DNA from: Xanthomarina sp. F1114
Lineage (GTDB): Bacteria > Bacteroidota > Bacteroidia > Flavobacteriales > Flavobacteriaceae
Direction of reading: 5' to 3'
Assembly (NCBI RefSeq): GCF_026410255.1
Contig: NZ_JAPMLL010000016.1
Coordinates: 1 to 64,000 of the forward strand
DNA length: 64,000 bases
The position numbers and the translations under genes were made by a program. Positions 55,263-64,000 of this stretch are shown here, one piece after another. The notes below the pieces were generated by a model that was given only the letters and a program-made list of their open reading frames with translations, did no database searches and had not been told where the DNA came from. Position 1 is the stretch's first letter; each line of letters begins with the position of its first letter.

Positions 55263-55292
55263 TACGCTAATTAAAACAAACTATAATTTCCC

Positions 55293-56246
55293 ATGGAATA
55301 TTTAGATTTTGAACTCCCTATAAAAGAACTTGAAGAGCAATTGCAAAAGTGTGAGATTATAGGTACGGAAAGTGAAGTAGATGTTTCTGAAACCTGTAAG
55401 CAAATAGAAAATAAGCTAATTGCCACTAAAAAAGAAATATATAAGAATTTAACTCCTTGGCAACGTGTACAGATGTCTCGTCACCCAAGTCGCCCATACA
55501 CCTCAGATTATATTCATGCCTTGTGTGGAGACAGCTTTGTGGAACTGCATGGAGATAGAGGATTTAAAGATGATAAAGCCATGATTGGTGGTCTGGGTAA
55601 AATTGGAGATCAATCTTATATGTTTATTGGACAACAAAAAGGTTACAATACCAAAACTAGACAATATAGAAACTTTGGAATGGCAAACCCAGAAGGTTAT
55701 AGAAAAGCCTTGCGCTTAATGAAGTCTGCCGAAAAGTTTGGAATTCCCGTAGTTACTCTATTAGATACGCCAGGAGCTTATCCGGGCTTAGAAGCTGAAG
55801 AACGTGGACAAGGTGAAGCTATTGCTAGAAACATCTTGGAAATGACCAGACTAAAAGTGCCAATTATTACCATAGTTATTGGAGAAGGTGCTTCTGGTGG
55901 AGCTTTAGGGATTGGAGTAGGAGATAAGGTAATGATGTTAGAAAATACCTGGTACTCTGTGATCTCTCCGGAATCTTGTTCTTCTATTTTATGGAGAAGC
56001 TGGGAGTATAAAGAACAAGCTGCAGATGCCTTAAAACTAACTGCAAAAGACATGAAGAAACAAGGCATTGTAGACGAAATTATAAAAGAACCGCTTGGTG
56101 GTGCACATAGCGATAGAGAGAAAACATATTTGGCGGTAAAAAATGCCATTGTGAAAACTTTTGAAGAGCTGAAAAACTTATCACCAAAAGATTTAGTAAA
56201 TAATCGCATGGAAAAATATATGGGAATGGGAGTTTATAAAGGTTAA
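55293..56246 (+). CDS. accA: Acetyl-CoA carboxylase carboxyltransferase alpha subunit
   Basis: A 317-residue carboxyltransferase subunit that, with AccD, moves carboxyl from biotin to acetyl-CoA to make malonyl-CoA. Motifs are '[19 protein letters not shown]' (N-terminal helix), '[19 protein letters not shown]', '[10 protein letters not shown]', '[20 protein letters not shown]' and '[17 protein letters not shown]'. A hairpin terminator follows, then dnaB, a gene order common in flavobacteria. Confidence 0.96.
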   Translation: MEYLDFELPIKELEEQLQKCEIIGTESEVDVSETCKQIENKLIATKKEIYKNLTPWQRVQMSRHPSRPYTSDYIHALCGDSFVELHGDRGFKDDKAMIGGLGKIGDQSYMFIGQQKGYNTKTRQYRNFGMANPEGYRKALRLMKSAEKFGIPVVTLLDTPGAYPGLEAEERGQGEAIARNILEMTRLKVPIITIVIGEGASGGALGIGVGDKVMMLENTWYSVISPESCSSILWRSWEYKEQAADALKLTAKDMKKQGIVDEIIKEPLGGAHSDREKTYLAVKNAIVKTFEELKNLSPKDLVNNRMEKYMGMGVYKG

Positions 56247-56268
56247 GACTTTTAAAACCTATAAAACA

Positions 56269-56300
56269 TAAATCTGAAATGTCTTATTTCAGATTTTTTT
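56269..56300 (+). terminator. Terminator after accA
   Basis: The 11-bp stem AAATCTGAAAT/ATTTCAGATTT has a 5-base loop and is followed by a T-run. Confidence 0.9.
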
Positions 56301-56413
56301 ATGCTTATCAACAATATATTTAAGTTATTAACAGTTAAATTGTTAACTTATGGTGGACAATCAAAACCAATTTTCACATCATTAATCTGTTCAATTTAGC
56401 TACTTTCGTAAAC

Positions 56414-57955
56414 ATGAAGCAACCAAATCAAATAAAAGGATATCCAGTAGATAAAAGCACTCTTATTAATCTAGAACGCGGGAAAATACCACCTCAAGCC
56501 GTTGATTTAGAAGAGGTTGTGCTTGGAGCAATGATGATTGATAAAAAAGGTGTCGATGAAGTAATCGATATTTTAAGCCCGGAAGCATTCTATAAAGAAG
56601 CGCATCAGCATATCTTTGATGCTATTTTTCAGTTGTTTGAAAATAGTGAGCCAGTAGACTTATTAACCGTTTCTAGTCAATTAAAAAAGAATTTAAAGCT
56701 GGATATGGTGGGTGGCGATTTCTACCTTATTTCTTTAACTCAAAAAGTGTCATCTTCTGCCCATATTGAGTTTCATGCGCGTATTATTCTTCAAAAATTC
56801 ATCCAACGTAGTTTGATTAAAATTTCTAGCGAAATAATAGAAGACTCTTACGATGAAACCCAAGATGTTTTTGATTTGCTAGATCGCGCTGAATCGAAAT
56901 TATACGAGGTTACTCAAGGAAATATTAAGAAATCCAGTGAAACAGCCCAAGAGTTGGTAATTCAAGCTAAAAAGAAAATTGAAGAAATTTCCAATAAGGA
57001 AGGTTTAAGTGGTATTCCTTCAGGCTTTACAAAATTAGACAAGTTAACGTCTGGATGGCAGGAAAGCGATTTAATAATTGTAGCCGCTCGTCCAGGTATG
57101 GGTAAGACGGCTTTAACGCTTTCTATGGCAAGAAATATAGCGGTAACACAAAATATACCTGTGGCATTCTTCTCCTTAGAGATGGCTTCTGTACAATTAA
57201 TTATGCGTTTAATTTCTAGTGAAACAGGCCTGTCTTCAGAAAAACTTAGAACAGGGAAATTAGAAAAACACGAATGGGAGCAATTAAATGTCAAAGTAAA
57301 AAGCCTAGAAAAAGCACCTCTATTTATTGACGATACCCCATCACTTTCTATTTTTGATTTAAGAGCAAAGGCGAGACGTCTGGCTTCTCAACATGGTATT
57401 AAATTAATTGTTGTAGATTATTTGCAATTAATGACGGCTGGAGGAAGTCAGAAAGGTGGAGGAAACAGAGAGCAGGAAATATCTACAATTTCTAGAAACT
57501 TAAAAGCCCTGGCTAAAGAATTAAGTATTCCAGTAATTGCCTTATCGCAATTATCGCGTGCTGTAGAAACCCGTGGTGGTAGTAAAAGACCACTACTATC
57601 AGATTTACGTGAGTCTGGAGCTATTGAACAGGATGCAGATATTGTATCTTTTATTTATAGACCAGAATATTATAAAATTGATGAATGGGACGACGATGAA
57701 AGATCGCCAACCGAAGGACAGGCAGAGTTTATTATTGCGAAACACAGAAATGGTGGTTTAGAAAATATCCGATTGAAGTTTGTTGGACATTTAGGTAAAT
57801 TTGATAATCTGGATGATTTTGATACACCGTTTGGACAGGAATTCCATTCTAAAATGAATGCTGCGGCTAACGACGATGCGTTTAAAACATCAAATTTCCC
57901 AACTCCTAATGATGCTTTTGGAGCACCAGAGGAAGATAACGATGTGCCGTTCTAA
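56414..57955 (+). CDS. dnaB: Replicative DNA helicase
   Basis: A 513-residue hexameric helicase that opens the replication fork. The N-terminal domain ('PPQAVDLEEVVLGAMMIDKK') is followed by a RecA-like domain with Walker A 'AARPGMGKTAL' (about 228-238), 'FFSLEMASVQLIMRL' (H1a), Walker B 'LIVVDYLQLM', and 'LSQLSRAVE'. The acidic C-terminal end is typical of Bacteroidota DnaB. No intein is present. It starts 12 bases after a weak -7-like TACTTTCG. Confidence 0.96.
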   Translation: MKQPNQIKGYPVDKSTLINLERGKIPPQAVDLEEVVLGAMMIDKKGVDEVIDILSPEAFYKEAHQHIFDAIFQLFENSEPVDLLTVSSQLKKNLKLDMVGGDFYLISLTQKVSSSAHIEFHARIILQKFIQRSLIKISSEIIEDSYDETQDVFDLLDRAESKLYEVTQGNIKKSSETAQELVIQAKKKIEEISNKEGLSGIPSGFTKLDKLTSGWQESDLIIVAARPGMGKTALTLSMARNIAVTQNIPVAFFSLEMASVQLIMRLISSETGLSSEKLRTGKLEKHEWEQLNVKVKSLEKAPLFIDDTPSLSIFDLRAKARRLASQHGIKLIVVDYLQLMTAGGSQKGGGNREQEISTISRNLKALAKELSIPVIALSQLSRAVETRGGSKRPLLSDLRESGAIEQDADIVSFIYRPEYYKIDEWDDDERSPTEGQAEFIIAKHRNGGLENIRLKFVGHLGKFDNLDDFDTPFGQEFHSKMNAAANDDAFKTSNFPTPNDAFGAPEEDNDVPF

Positions 57956-57994
57956 ATATTTATTTCCAATTTATTTTTATTAAGTAATCGCCTT

Positions 57995-59026
57995 ATGGAC
58001 AAGTTAAGAACCACAAACCTATTATTGCTAGTTATAGTTGTTCCTTTAGTATTTTATTTATTAAAAATACTTTCGTTTATATTTATTCCTTTAGTGTTTT
58101 CAATGTTTATAGCTTTGCTATTCCTACCTATTATGCGTTGGTTAGCCAAAAAGAATATTCCAAAACCTATCAGTATCCTAGTGGTTGTTTTATTAATTTC
58201 AGCTGGAGTAAAAATAGGTGTAGAATTAATACATATTTCATCTCAGGAAATTTTAGATTCGGATTCAGACTTTTTTGTCAAAGCTGAAGAAAAAATGAAT
58301 GAATTACTTCTAGTAATTCAAGATACTTTTGGCTTCAAAATGGACAATAAACAGAATGTTTTACAACAATTTGTACAAAAAGACAATATTGGAAACACCT
58401 TAGACTTTGTAAGAAGGACGGTAACCATGATACTTATGACTATCTTTTTTGTGGTTTTATGGTTGGCAGAATCTATTAACATTCAAAAGGTTTTGCAAAG
58501 TACACTCCTTAAACAAAGACATACTTCTTTAAAAACATTCTTTAAAATAGAGAAGGACCTTATAAAGTTTATAAAAGTAAAGTTCTTTGTTAGTTTAGCA
58601 ACTGGAATAGGAACAGGCTTGGCTTGTGTCTTTTTCGATGTAAGTTTTCCTATTTTTTGGGGATTATTTGCTTTTATTATAAACTTTGTGCAAATGGTAG
58701 GCTCAATAATTACGGTTGTTTTGCTTTCCGCTTTTGCGTTTATAGAGTTAGAACCAACTAGTACATTATTCTTTTTTATTATTTCTATAACAGGAGTTCA
58801 AGTTCTCTTTGGAACCATTTTGGAGCCTATTTTTATGGGAAAATCTTTCTCTTTAAACGTTATTACCGTCTTAGTTATGCTCATGTTATGGGGGTTTATC
58901 TGGGGAGTTCCTGGCTTAATTATGGCAATTCCAATTACAGTATTCGTTAAAATTATATTAGAGCAGTTTAAGACAACCAAAGTAATTGCTAACCTGTTAT
59001 CTGCAAATGGCAAAGAATTGGGCTAG
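57995..59026 (+). CDS. AI-2E family transporter
   Basis: A 343-residue membrane protein with about eight helices. 'FIPLVFSMFIALLFLPIMRW' near the N-terminus and 'GLFAFIINFVQMVGSIITVV' in the C-terminal half are the hallmarks of the family (PF01594). Family members export autoinducer-2 or act as ion antiporters; which applies is not visible. It starts 39 bases after dnaB. Confidence 0.88.
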   Translation: MDKLRTTNLLLLVIVVPLVFYLLKILSFIFIPLVFSMFIALLFLPIMRWLAKKNIPKPISILVVVLLISAGVKIGVELIHISSQEILDSDSDFFVKAEEKMNELLLVIQDTFGFKMDNKQNVLQQFVQKDNIGNTLDFVRRTVTMILMTIFFVVLWLAESINIQKVLQSTLLKQRHTSLKTFFKIEKDLIKFIKVKFFVSLATGIGTGLACVFFDVSFPIFWGLFAFIINFVQMVGSIITVVLLSAFAFIELEPTSTLFFFIISITGVQVLFGTILEPIFMGKSFSLNVITVLVMLMLWGFIWGVPGLIMAIPITVFVKIILEQFKTTKVIANLLSANGKELG

Positions 59027-59081
59027 GTTAAAAATTACCTAAATCTATTTTAAAGGGATTTATTTTGATTATATTTCAACT

Positions 59082-60338
59082 GTGAAAAAGTTAACATTAA
59101 TAATCAGTTTATTGTTCTGGGTAAATAGTTTTGCCTCTTACATTCTAATTCCAATGGATGCCGAAAGTCAGAAAAACCATTTAAAAGCTTACGGTATTAC
59201 ATATTGGACTTTAGAAAAACAACTAAAAGTCAAATGGCTATTAAATTATAAAGGAGGCTCTTTTCTATTACCTGATTCAGAGGACATACGTCGGGAATGT
59301 CAAATTCGTGGGGTTTCATTCGAAGTTTTATCTAATTCAAAAACAGAATCTATTCTAGACGAAATTAGTAGCCCCAGCAAAAATATGGAAGCGGTGGTAC
59401 TGGAAAAAGCGCCAAAAATTGCTGTTTATACACCTCAAGGAAAACTCCCATGGGACGATGCAGTGACTATGGTTCTAACCTATGCCGAAATTCCTTATGA
59501 AACTATCTATGATGAAGATGTCTTGAACGATGCGTTAGTTTTATACGATTGGTTGCATCTACATCATGAAGATTTTACGGGACAATTTGGTAAGTTTTAT
59601 GCCAATTACAGAACAGCCGCTTGGTATATTGAAGATAAACAACAAGCCGAATCCTTAGCCAATAAATTAGGATACTCTAAAGTCTCCGATGCTAAATTAG
59701 CAGTTGCTTTAAAAATAAGAGATTATGTTGTAGGAGGAGGATTTATGTTTGCAATGTGTAGCGCTACAGATAGTTTCGATATAGCTTTGTCTGCAGAAGG
59801 AGTAGATATATGCGAACCTATGTTTGATGGAGATCCTAGCGAGGCAAATTACCAATCTAAAATAGATTATAATAAAACCTTCGCTTTTAAAGATTTTACT
59901 TTAGAAAGAAACCCACTTATCTATGAGTTTTCATCTATAGATATGACACCCAAAAGGAAAATTCCAAAAATGACCGATTACTTTACGCTTATGGATTTTT
60001 CAGCTAAATGGGATCCAATTCCAACTATGCTTTGTCAGAACCATACAGCCTTAGTAAAAGGTTTTATGGGTCAAACTACGGCTTTTACAAGAGATGAAAT
60101 TAAGTCTAATGTGCTTGTTTTGGGTGAAAATAAAACGAATGGCGAGGCTAAATATATTCACGGAATTAAAGGGAAAGGTTTTTTTACATTTTATGGCGGA
60201 CATGATCCAGAAGATTATACGCATAGAGTAGGGGATCCAAAAACTGAATTAGATTTATATCCTACCTCTCCAGGTTATAGACTAATTTTAAACAATGTAT
60301 TATTTCCTGCTGCTAGAAAGAAAAAGCAGAAAACATAA
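59082..60338 (+). CDS. Periplasmic amidotransferase-like protein
   Basis: A 418-residue protein from a GTG start ('MKKLTLIISLLFWVNSFAS', a Sec signal peptide). Residues ~110-340 look like a class I glutamine-amidotransferase (BPL_N/GATase1-like) fold: 'PKIAVYTPQGKLPWDDAVTM' at 111-130, then 'VVGGGFMFAMCSATDSFDIA' with Cys226 at the nucleophile position. Homologues in Bacteroidota are often labelled asparagine synthetase B, but no synthetase domain is visible. The function is unknown. It is 55 bases downstream of the AI-2E transporter gene. Confidence 0.6.
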   Translation: MKKLTLIISLLFWVNSFASYILIPMDAESQKNHLKAYGITYWTLEKQLKVKWLLNYKGGSFLLPDSEDIRRECQIRGVSFEVLSNSKTESILDEISSPSKNMEAVVLEKAPKIAVYTPQGKLPWDDAVTMVLTYAEIPYETIYDEDVLNDALVLYDWLHLHHEDFTGQFGKFYANYRTAAWYIEDKQQAESLANKLGYSKVSDAKLAVALKIRDYVVGGGFMFAMCSATDSFDIALSAEGVDICEPMFDGDPSEANYQSKIDYNKTFAFKDFTLERNPLIYEFSSIDMTPKRKIPKMTDYFTLMDFSAKWDPIPTMLCQNHTALVKGFMGQTTAFTRDEIKSNVLVLGENKTNGEAKYIHGIKGKGFFTFYGGHDPEDYTHRVGDPKTELDLYPTSPGYRLILNNVLFPAARKKKQKT

Positions 60339-60820
60339 TTAAAGACACCTTTTGTCTTGTGCATAGTTATAGAAATTACCTTTAGGCGTTTTGTGCCATA
60401 TGGGGCAAAATATAGGTTGAAGATTTGATTGTTCATATTTAAAACTACCCTGATTTTATTGATGATCTGAGTTATCTAAGATAAAAATTAGGTTGGTAGT
60501 TATTGTTGTCAGTTAATAGGAGTTTAGATAAAGCCATCTCAATAAAATAGAATCCTTTAGAATATGGATTTGTTGCATTAGTAAATCATGATAGTTGTGT
60601 AATTATAGAAATTACCATTAGGCGTTTTGTACCGTATGGGGCAAAATATCGGTAGATTTGATTGTTCTTATATGGAATGTGCCTTTAGGTACATCATGTC
60701 ACATATTAGTAGCTCAGATAATCAAGTATCTTAAAATGAGATGCTTTTATTTAAGAATAAAGTTAATACTTGGTCTTATTGTGTTGAGGTTTTGTTAGAA
60801 CATAGGAGGAAGGAATTAAA
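60339..60820. repeat. Intergenic region with a two-copy repeat
   Basis: A stretch of about 75 bases starting 'TTATAGAAATTACCTTTAGG' near 60368 recurs near 60604 ('TTATAGAAATTACCATTAGG'), including 'CGTTTTGTRCCRTATGGGG' and 'GATTTGATTGTTC'. The offset is about 236 bases. No gene is supported; a 63-codon frame here is not convincing. Confidence 0.6.
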
Positions 60821-60821
60821 T

Positions 60822-60854
60822 AAAAAAAACCGATTCAAAAGAATCGGTTTTTTT
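60822..60854 (-). terminator. Terminator of the rplT operon
   Basis: Stem AAAACCGATTC/GAATCGGTTTT with loop AAAA and T-runs on both strands, about 40 bases beyond the rplT stop. Confidence 0.92.
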
Positions 60855-60889
60855 ATAAGTGAAATATGTTATACAATAGGCGAAACGCC

Positions 60890-61234
60890 TTATTTTACTT
60901 TCTCTATTACAGCTTTAAAAGCCTCAGGGTGATTCATTGCTAAATCTGCTAAAACCTTACGGTTTAATTCAATGTCATTAGCTTTTAATTTCCCTATAAA
61001 TTGAGAATAAGATAAACCATGTTCTCTGGCTCCAGCGTTAATACGCGTAATCCATAAAGCACGGAATGTTCTCTTTTTGTTTCTTCGGTCTCTATACGAG
61101 TATTGCATCGCTTTATCAACCGCATTTTTTGCTACTGTCCAAACGTTTTTACGACGTCCGAAGTAACCTTTTGCTTGTTTTAGAACCTTTTTTCTTCTGG
61201 CTCTTTTTGCTACAGAGTTTACTGATCTTGGCAT
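60890..61234 (-). CDS. rplT: 50S ribosomal protein L20
   Basis: A 114-residue, strongly basic protein: '[20 protein letters not shown]', '[20 protein letters not shown]' and '[20 protein letters not shown]' are the L20 signatures. It assembles early on 23S rRNA. It follows rpmI by 145 bases, a gap longer than the others in this group, and ends before a strong terminator. Confidence 0.97.
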   Translation of the reverse strand: MPRSVNSVAKRARRKKVLKQAKGYFGRRKNVWTVAKNAVDKAMQYSYRDRRNKKRTFRALWITRINAGAREHGLSYSQFIGKLKANDIELNRKVLADLAMNHPEAFKAVIEKVK

Positions 61235-61379
61235 AATTTTAATTGTTTTTTGTAGTAGGCGGTCATTTTATTTTTTGACACTTTGGTATTATTTTGATAT
61301 TGTAAATTAAAATCTACACTATTTAAATAACAAGCCTAACTCCAGGGTTTATAATTTATTTTAACCGATTAAAACCGTA

Positions 61380-61577
61380 TTACTTTAAACGTAACATGAT
61401 TTTAATATTGTTCTCATCTGCCTTATGTACTAAAGTCATTTTAGTTAAGGCAAGCTTACGCTTCTTAGATTTCTTTGTTAAGATATGACTCTTAAAAGCG
61501 TGCTTTCTTTTAATTTTACCAGTACCAGTTAGTTTAAAACGTTTTTTGGCACTAGATTTGGTTTTCATTTTAGGCAT
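61380..61577 (-). CDS. rpmI: 50S ribosomal protein L35
   Basis: A 65-residue basic protein: '[20 protein letters not shown]' and '[19 protein letters not shown]' are typical of L35. It is located between infC and rplT, the order conserved across bacteria. Confidence 0.97.
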   Translation of the reverse strand: MPKMKTKSSAKKRFKLTGTGKIKRKHAFKSHILTKKSKKRKLALTKMTLVHKADENNIKIMLRLK

Positions 61578-61631
61578 CTTGTTCTCCTAGTTTATTATTT
61601 CACTTATTATTTTCAACCTGTAAATCAGGAA

Positions 61632-62186
61632 TTATTTCGATTTCTTTGGAGCAATAAACATTGTCATACGTTTACCTTCCAATTTAGGCATTTGTTCTAC
61701 CTTACCTAGCTCTTCTAAATCTTGAGCTAATCTTAGTAATAATATTTGCCCTTGTTCTTTAAAAACAATAGATCGTCCTTTAAAGAATACAAACGCTTTC
61801 AATTTTGCGCCTTCTTTTAAAAACTTCTCTGCATGTTTCTTTTTAAACTCATAATCATGATCATCGGTTTGTGGTCCAAAACGAATCTCCTTAACTACAA
61901 CTTTACTAGCTTTAGATTTTAAAGCTTTTTCTCGTTTCTTTTGTTCGTAAAGAAACTTTTTATAATCCATAACTTTACAGACAGGCGGATCAGCTTTAGG
62001 TGAAATTTCTACTAAATCTAAACCTTGTTCGTCAGCTATGGCAAGTGCTTCTTTAGTTGGGTAAACTCCAACTTCAACATTGTCACCTACTAAACGCACT
62101 TTTTCAGTCCTAATTTTAGAATTAATTCTGTGCTGATCTTCTTGACTTACTCGTCTCGAAACTTGTTTTCTTCTACGTATTGCTAT
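61632..62186 (-). CDS. infC: Translation initiation factor IF-3 (AUA start)
   Basis: IF-3 binds the 30S subunit and checks the start codon. From the first ATG-type codon only 155 residues result, lacking the conserved N-terminus. Reading upstream in frame gives '[20 protein letters not shown]', which matches the normal IF-3 start. The first possible start is ATA at 62186-62184, giving 184 residues. E. coli infC uses AUU, and rare starts there allow IF-3 to limit its own synthesis. '[20 protein letters not shown]' and '[20 protein letters not shown]' confirm the family. It starts 31 bases after thrS. Confidence 0.9.
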   Translation of the reverse strand: MAIRRRKQVSRRVSQEDQHRINSKIRTEKVRLVGDNVEVGVYPTKEALAIADEQGLDLVEISPKADPPVCKVMDYKKFLYEQKKREKALKSKASKVVVKEIRFGPQTDDHDYEFKKKHAEKFLKEGAKLKAFVFFKGRSIVFKEQGQILLLRLAQDLEELGKVEQMPKLEGKRMTMFIAPKKSK

Positions 62187-62217
62187 GGCTTTATAATTTT
62201 AGTTAAACTTATTTTAT

Positions 62218-64000
62218 TTAAAATGTTTTTAATGTTTTCTCAATTTCTTGATTAATAATTTGGCTTAAATCTTCAACAGTAATCATGCCAAGATCTTCTC
62301 CACCATGTTGACGAACTGAAATTTTGTTTTCTTGTTCTTCATTTTCACCAACTATAACCATAAATGGGATCTTTTTCATTTCGGCATCCCGAATTTTCTT
62401 CCCCATGGTTTCATTTCTATTATCAATCAAGGCGCGAATTTCGTTATTTTCTAACACATTAAAAACTTTTTTCGCGTATTTTTCATATTTTTCACTAATT
62501 GATAGTACAATTACTTGGTCTGGTATCAACCAAAGTGGGAAATTTCCTCCCGTATGCTCTAGTAAAATAGCTATAAATCGTTCCATACTTCCAAAAGGGG
62601 CTCGATGAATCATAATGGGTCTATGCAACTCATTATCACTTCCTTTATATGTTAATTCAAAACGCTCTGGTAAATTGTAATCTACCTGTATGGTTCCTAA
62701 TTGCCATTGTCTTCCAAGAGCATCTTTTACCATAAAGTCTAATTTTGGACCGTAAAAGGCGGCTTCACCAGTTTCTATCACATAATCCAAATTTTTATCA
62801 TTGGCAGCATTTATAATTGCTTGCTCTGCTTTCTCCCAGTTTTCAACACTTCCAATGTATTTTTCAGGAGTTTCAGGATCTCTTAAAGACACTTGAGCTG
62901 TAAAGTTTTCAAAACCTAAAGAACCAAAAACGTAAAGAACTAAATCAATAACATCTTTAAACTCTTTGTCTAATTGATCCGCAGTACAGAATATATGAGC
63001 ATCATCTTGAGTAAAACCTCTTACACGAGTTAATCCATGAAGCTCACCACTTTGCTCGTATCTATATACGGTACCAAATTCAGCAAAACGTTTTGGTAAA
63101 TCTTTGTAAGACCACTGAGAGGCATTGTATATTTCGCAATGATGTGGGCAGTTCATTGGTTTTAATAAGAACTCTTCGCCTTCTTTTGGTGTCTTTATAG
63201 GTTGAAAACTATCCTCTCCATATTTAGCATAATGTCCTGAGGTAACATATAATTCCTTCTGGCCAATATGTGGGGTAGCTACCATTTCGTAACCGGCTTT
63301 CTTTTGAGCCTTCTTTAAAAAAGTCTCTAAACGCTCTCTTAATGCTGCTCCTTTAGGTAACCACAAAGGTAAACCTTGACCAACTTTTTGCGAAAAAGTA
63401 AATAGTTCTAATTCTTTACCTAATTTTCTGTGGTCTCTTTTCTTAGCCTCTTCAAGTAATTCTAAATACTCGGTAAGTTCTTTTTGTTTTGGAAACGAAA
63501 TTCCATAAACACGTGTTAATTGTTTATTGTTTTCGTCTCCTTTCCAATAAGCTCCTGCAACACTTAATATTTTTACTGCTTTAACAATTCCTGTATTTGG
63601 AATGTGGCCTCCACGACACAAATCTGTAAAAGTATCATGATCACAGAACGTAATAGTACCATCTTCTAGATTTCCTATTAAATCAAGTTTATAGTTGTTC
63701 TTTCCTTTATAATAGGATAGTGCTTCTAGTTTCGAAACTTCACGCATTTTAAACTCATGCTTTCCTCTAGCAATTTCAAGCATCTTTTTTTCAATTTGCT
63801 TAAAATCTTTATCCGAAATAAAATCGTCTCCTAAATCAATATCATAATAAAAACCATTATCAATTGCCGGTCCAACCCAAAGCTTGGCCTCAGGATATAA
63901 TTCTTCTATAGCCTGAGCTAATATATGTGCAGACGAATGCCAAAATGCTTTTTTTCCTTCGTCATCTTTCCATGTATATAGAATTAATGATCCGTCAGTG
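62218..64000 (-). CDS. thrS: Threonyl-tRNA synthetase (5' end outside window)
   Basis: The frame is open to the right edge, so the N-terminus (TGS domain) is missing; about 593 residues are visible. The editing domain starts with '[19 protein letters not shown]' (HxxxH site). Catalytic class II motifs follow: '[20 protein letters not shown]', '[12 protein letters not shown]' (zinc Cys/His), '[20 protein letters not shown]', and '[15 protein letters not shown]'. The anticodon-binding domain is at the end ('[18 protein letters not shown]'). It heads the thrS-infC-rpmI-rplT group. Confidence 0.96.
   Translation of the reverse strand, partial: TDGSLILYTWKDDEGKKAFWHSSAHILAQAIEELYPEAKLWVGPAIDNGFYYDIDLGDDFISDKDFKQIEKKMLEIARGKHEFKMREVSKLEALSYYKGKNNYKLDLIGNLEDGTITFCDHDTFTDLCRGGHIPNTGIVKAVKILSVAGAYWKGDENNKQLTRVYGISFPKQKELTEYLELLEEAKKRDHRKLGKELELFTFSQKVGQGLPLWLPKGAALRERLETFLKKAQKKAGYEMVATPHIGQKELYVTSGHYAKYGEDSFQPIKTPKEGEEFLLKPMNCPHHCEIYNASQWSYKDLPKRFAEFGTVYRYEQSGELHGLTRVRGFTQDDAHIFCTADQLDKEFKDVIDLVLYVFGSLGFENFTAQVSLRDPETPEKYIGSVENWEKAEQAIINAANDKNLDYVIETGEAAFYGPKLDFMVKDALGRQWQLGTIQVDYNLPERFELTYKGSDNELHRPIMIHRAPFGSMERFIAILLEHTGGNFPLWLIPDQVIVLSISEKYEKYAKKVFNVLENNEIRALIDNRNETMGKKIRDAEMKKIPFMVIVGENEEQENKISVRQHGGEDLGMITVEDLSQIINQEIEKTLKTF

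Noticed and set aside
60741-60932. 63-codon plus-strand frame
   Set aside because: It runs across the rplT terminator hairpin and into the rplT stop region on the other strand.

Overview
The window reads as chromosome from a marine-type member of the Flavobacteriaceae (Bacteroidota). The evidence is low GC, promoters of the Bacteroidota type (a -7 element of the form TAnnTTTG), a secreted protein with a type IX secretion (T9SS) sorting tail, a NusG/UpxY-type antiterminator opening a polysaccharide locus, a split transketolase, and gene orders known from flavobacteria (thrS-infC-rpmI-rplT; accA next to dnaB).

Layout. 1-989 is repeat-rich DNA with two broken copies of a MoxR-like gene end, followed by aconitase (990-3254). 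3.6-9.7 kb is a minus-strand group: a beta-barrel protein, a nucleotidyltransferase, an HPr-kinase-like protein, a 54-residue secreted peptide gene, and a T9SS cargo protein. The nucleotidyltransferase, kinase and peptide genes together look like an undescribed modified-peptide system. 10.2-40.8 kb is a single large capsule/exopolysaccharide locus on the plus strand: UpxY antiterminator; a nonulosonic (legionaminic/sialic-type) acid module (NeuD-like, NeuB, NeuC, PtmE-like, NeuA); Wzx flippase; a sialyltransferase-like enzyme; a Wzy/EpsG polymerase; two tandem deacetylase-like paralogues; three GT4 glycosyltransferases; a pyruvyltransferase; an acyl cassette (ACP, KAS III, SDR, flanked by two PglD-like acyltransferases); three possible initiating phosphoglycosyl transferases; a LegC-type aminotransferase; a CapD-like dehydratase; WecB; and the Wza/Wzc export pair. 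A repeat island carrying a DUF559 gene interrupts this locus at 32.0-33.1 kb.

40.9-45.7 kb is mostly non-coding and exceptionally repeat-rich: a 142-bp tandem array, a short AC-rich array, a roughly 1.49-kb imperfect duplication, and many copies of a ~65-nt hairpin element whose stems vary in a compensating way. The only gene in it is a TlpA-like thioredoxin protein. Three tRNA genes follow (Lys, Leu, Lys; minus strand).

46.4-64.0 kb is ordinary core genome: shikimate kinase, a phosphoribosyltransferase, an S4 protein, an FKBP lipoprotein with calcium-binding repeats, a beta-barrel protein, split transketolase, tgt, an LptF/G permease, an EamA transporter, accA, dnaB, an AI-2E-type permease, a periplasmic amidotransferase-like protein, and the rplT-rpmI-infC-thrS group. 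infC appears to start at an AUA codon, and thrS runs off the right end of the window.

How the pieces fit. In the polysaccharide locus, WecB, the dehydratase and LegC would make amino-sugar precursors. The ACP/KAS/SDR set would build a short hydroxyacyl group that a PglD-like enzyme could place on the 4-amino group. The Neu genes would supply a CMP-activated nonulosonate for the sialyltransferase-like enzyme. Wzx, Wzy, Wza and Wzc would flip, polymerise and export the chain. Functions are inferred from motifs read by eye; no database search was run.
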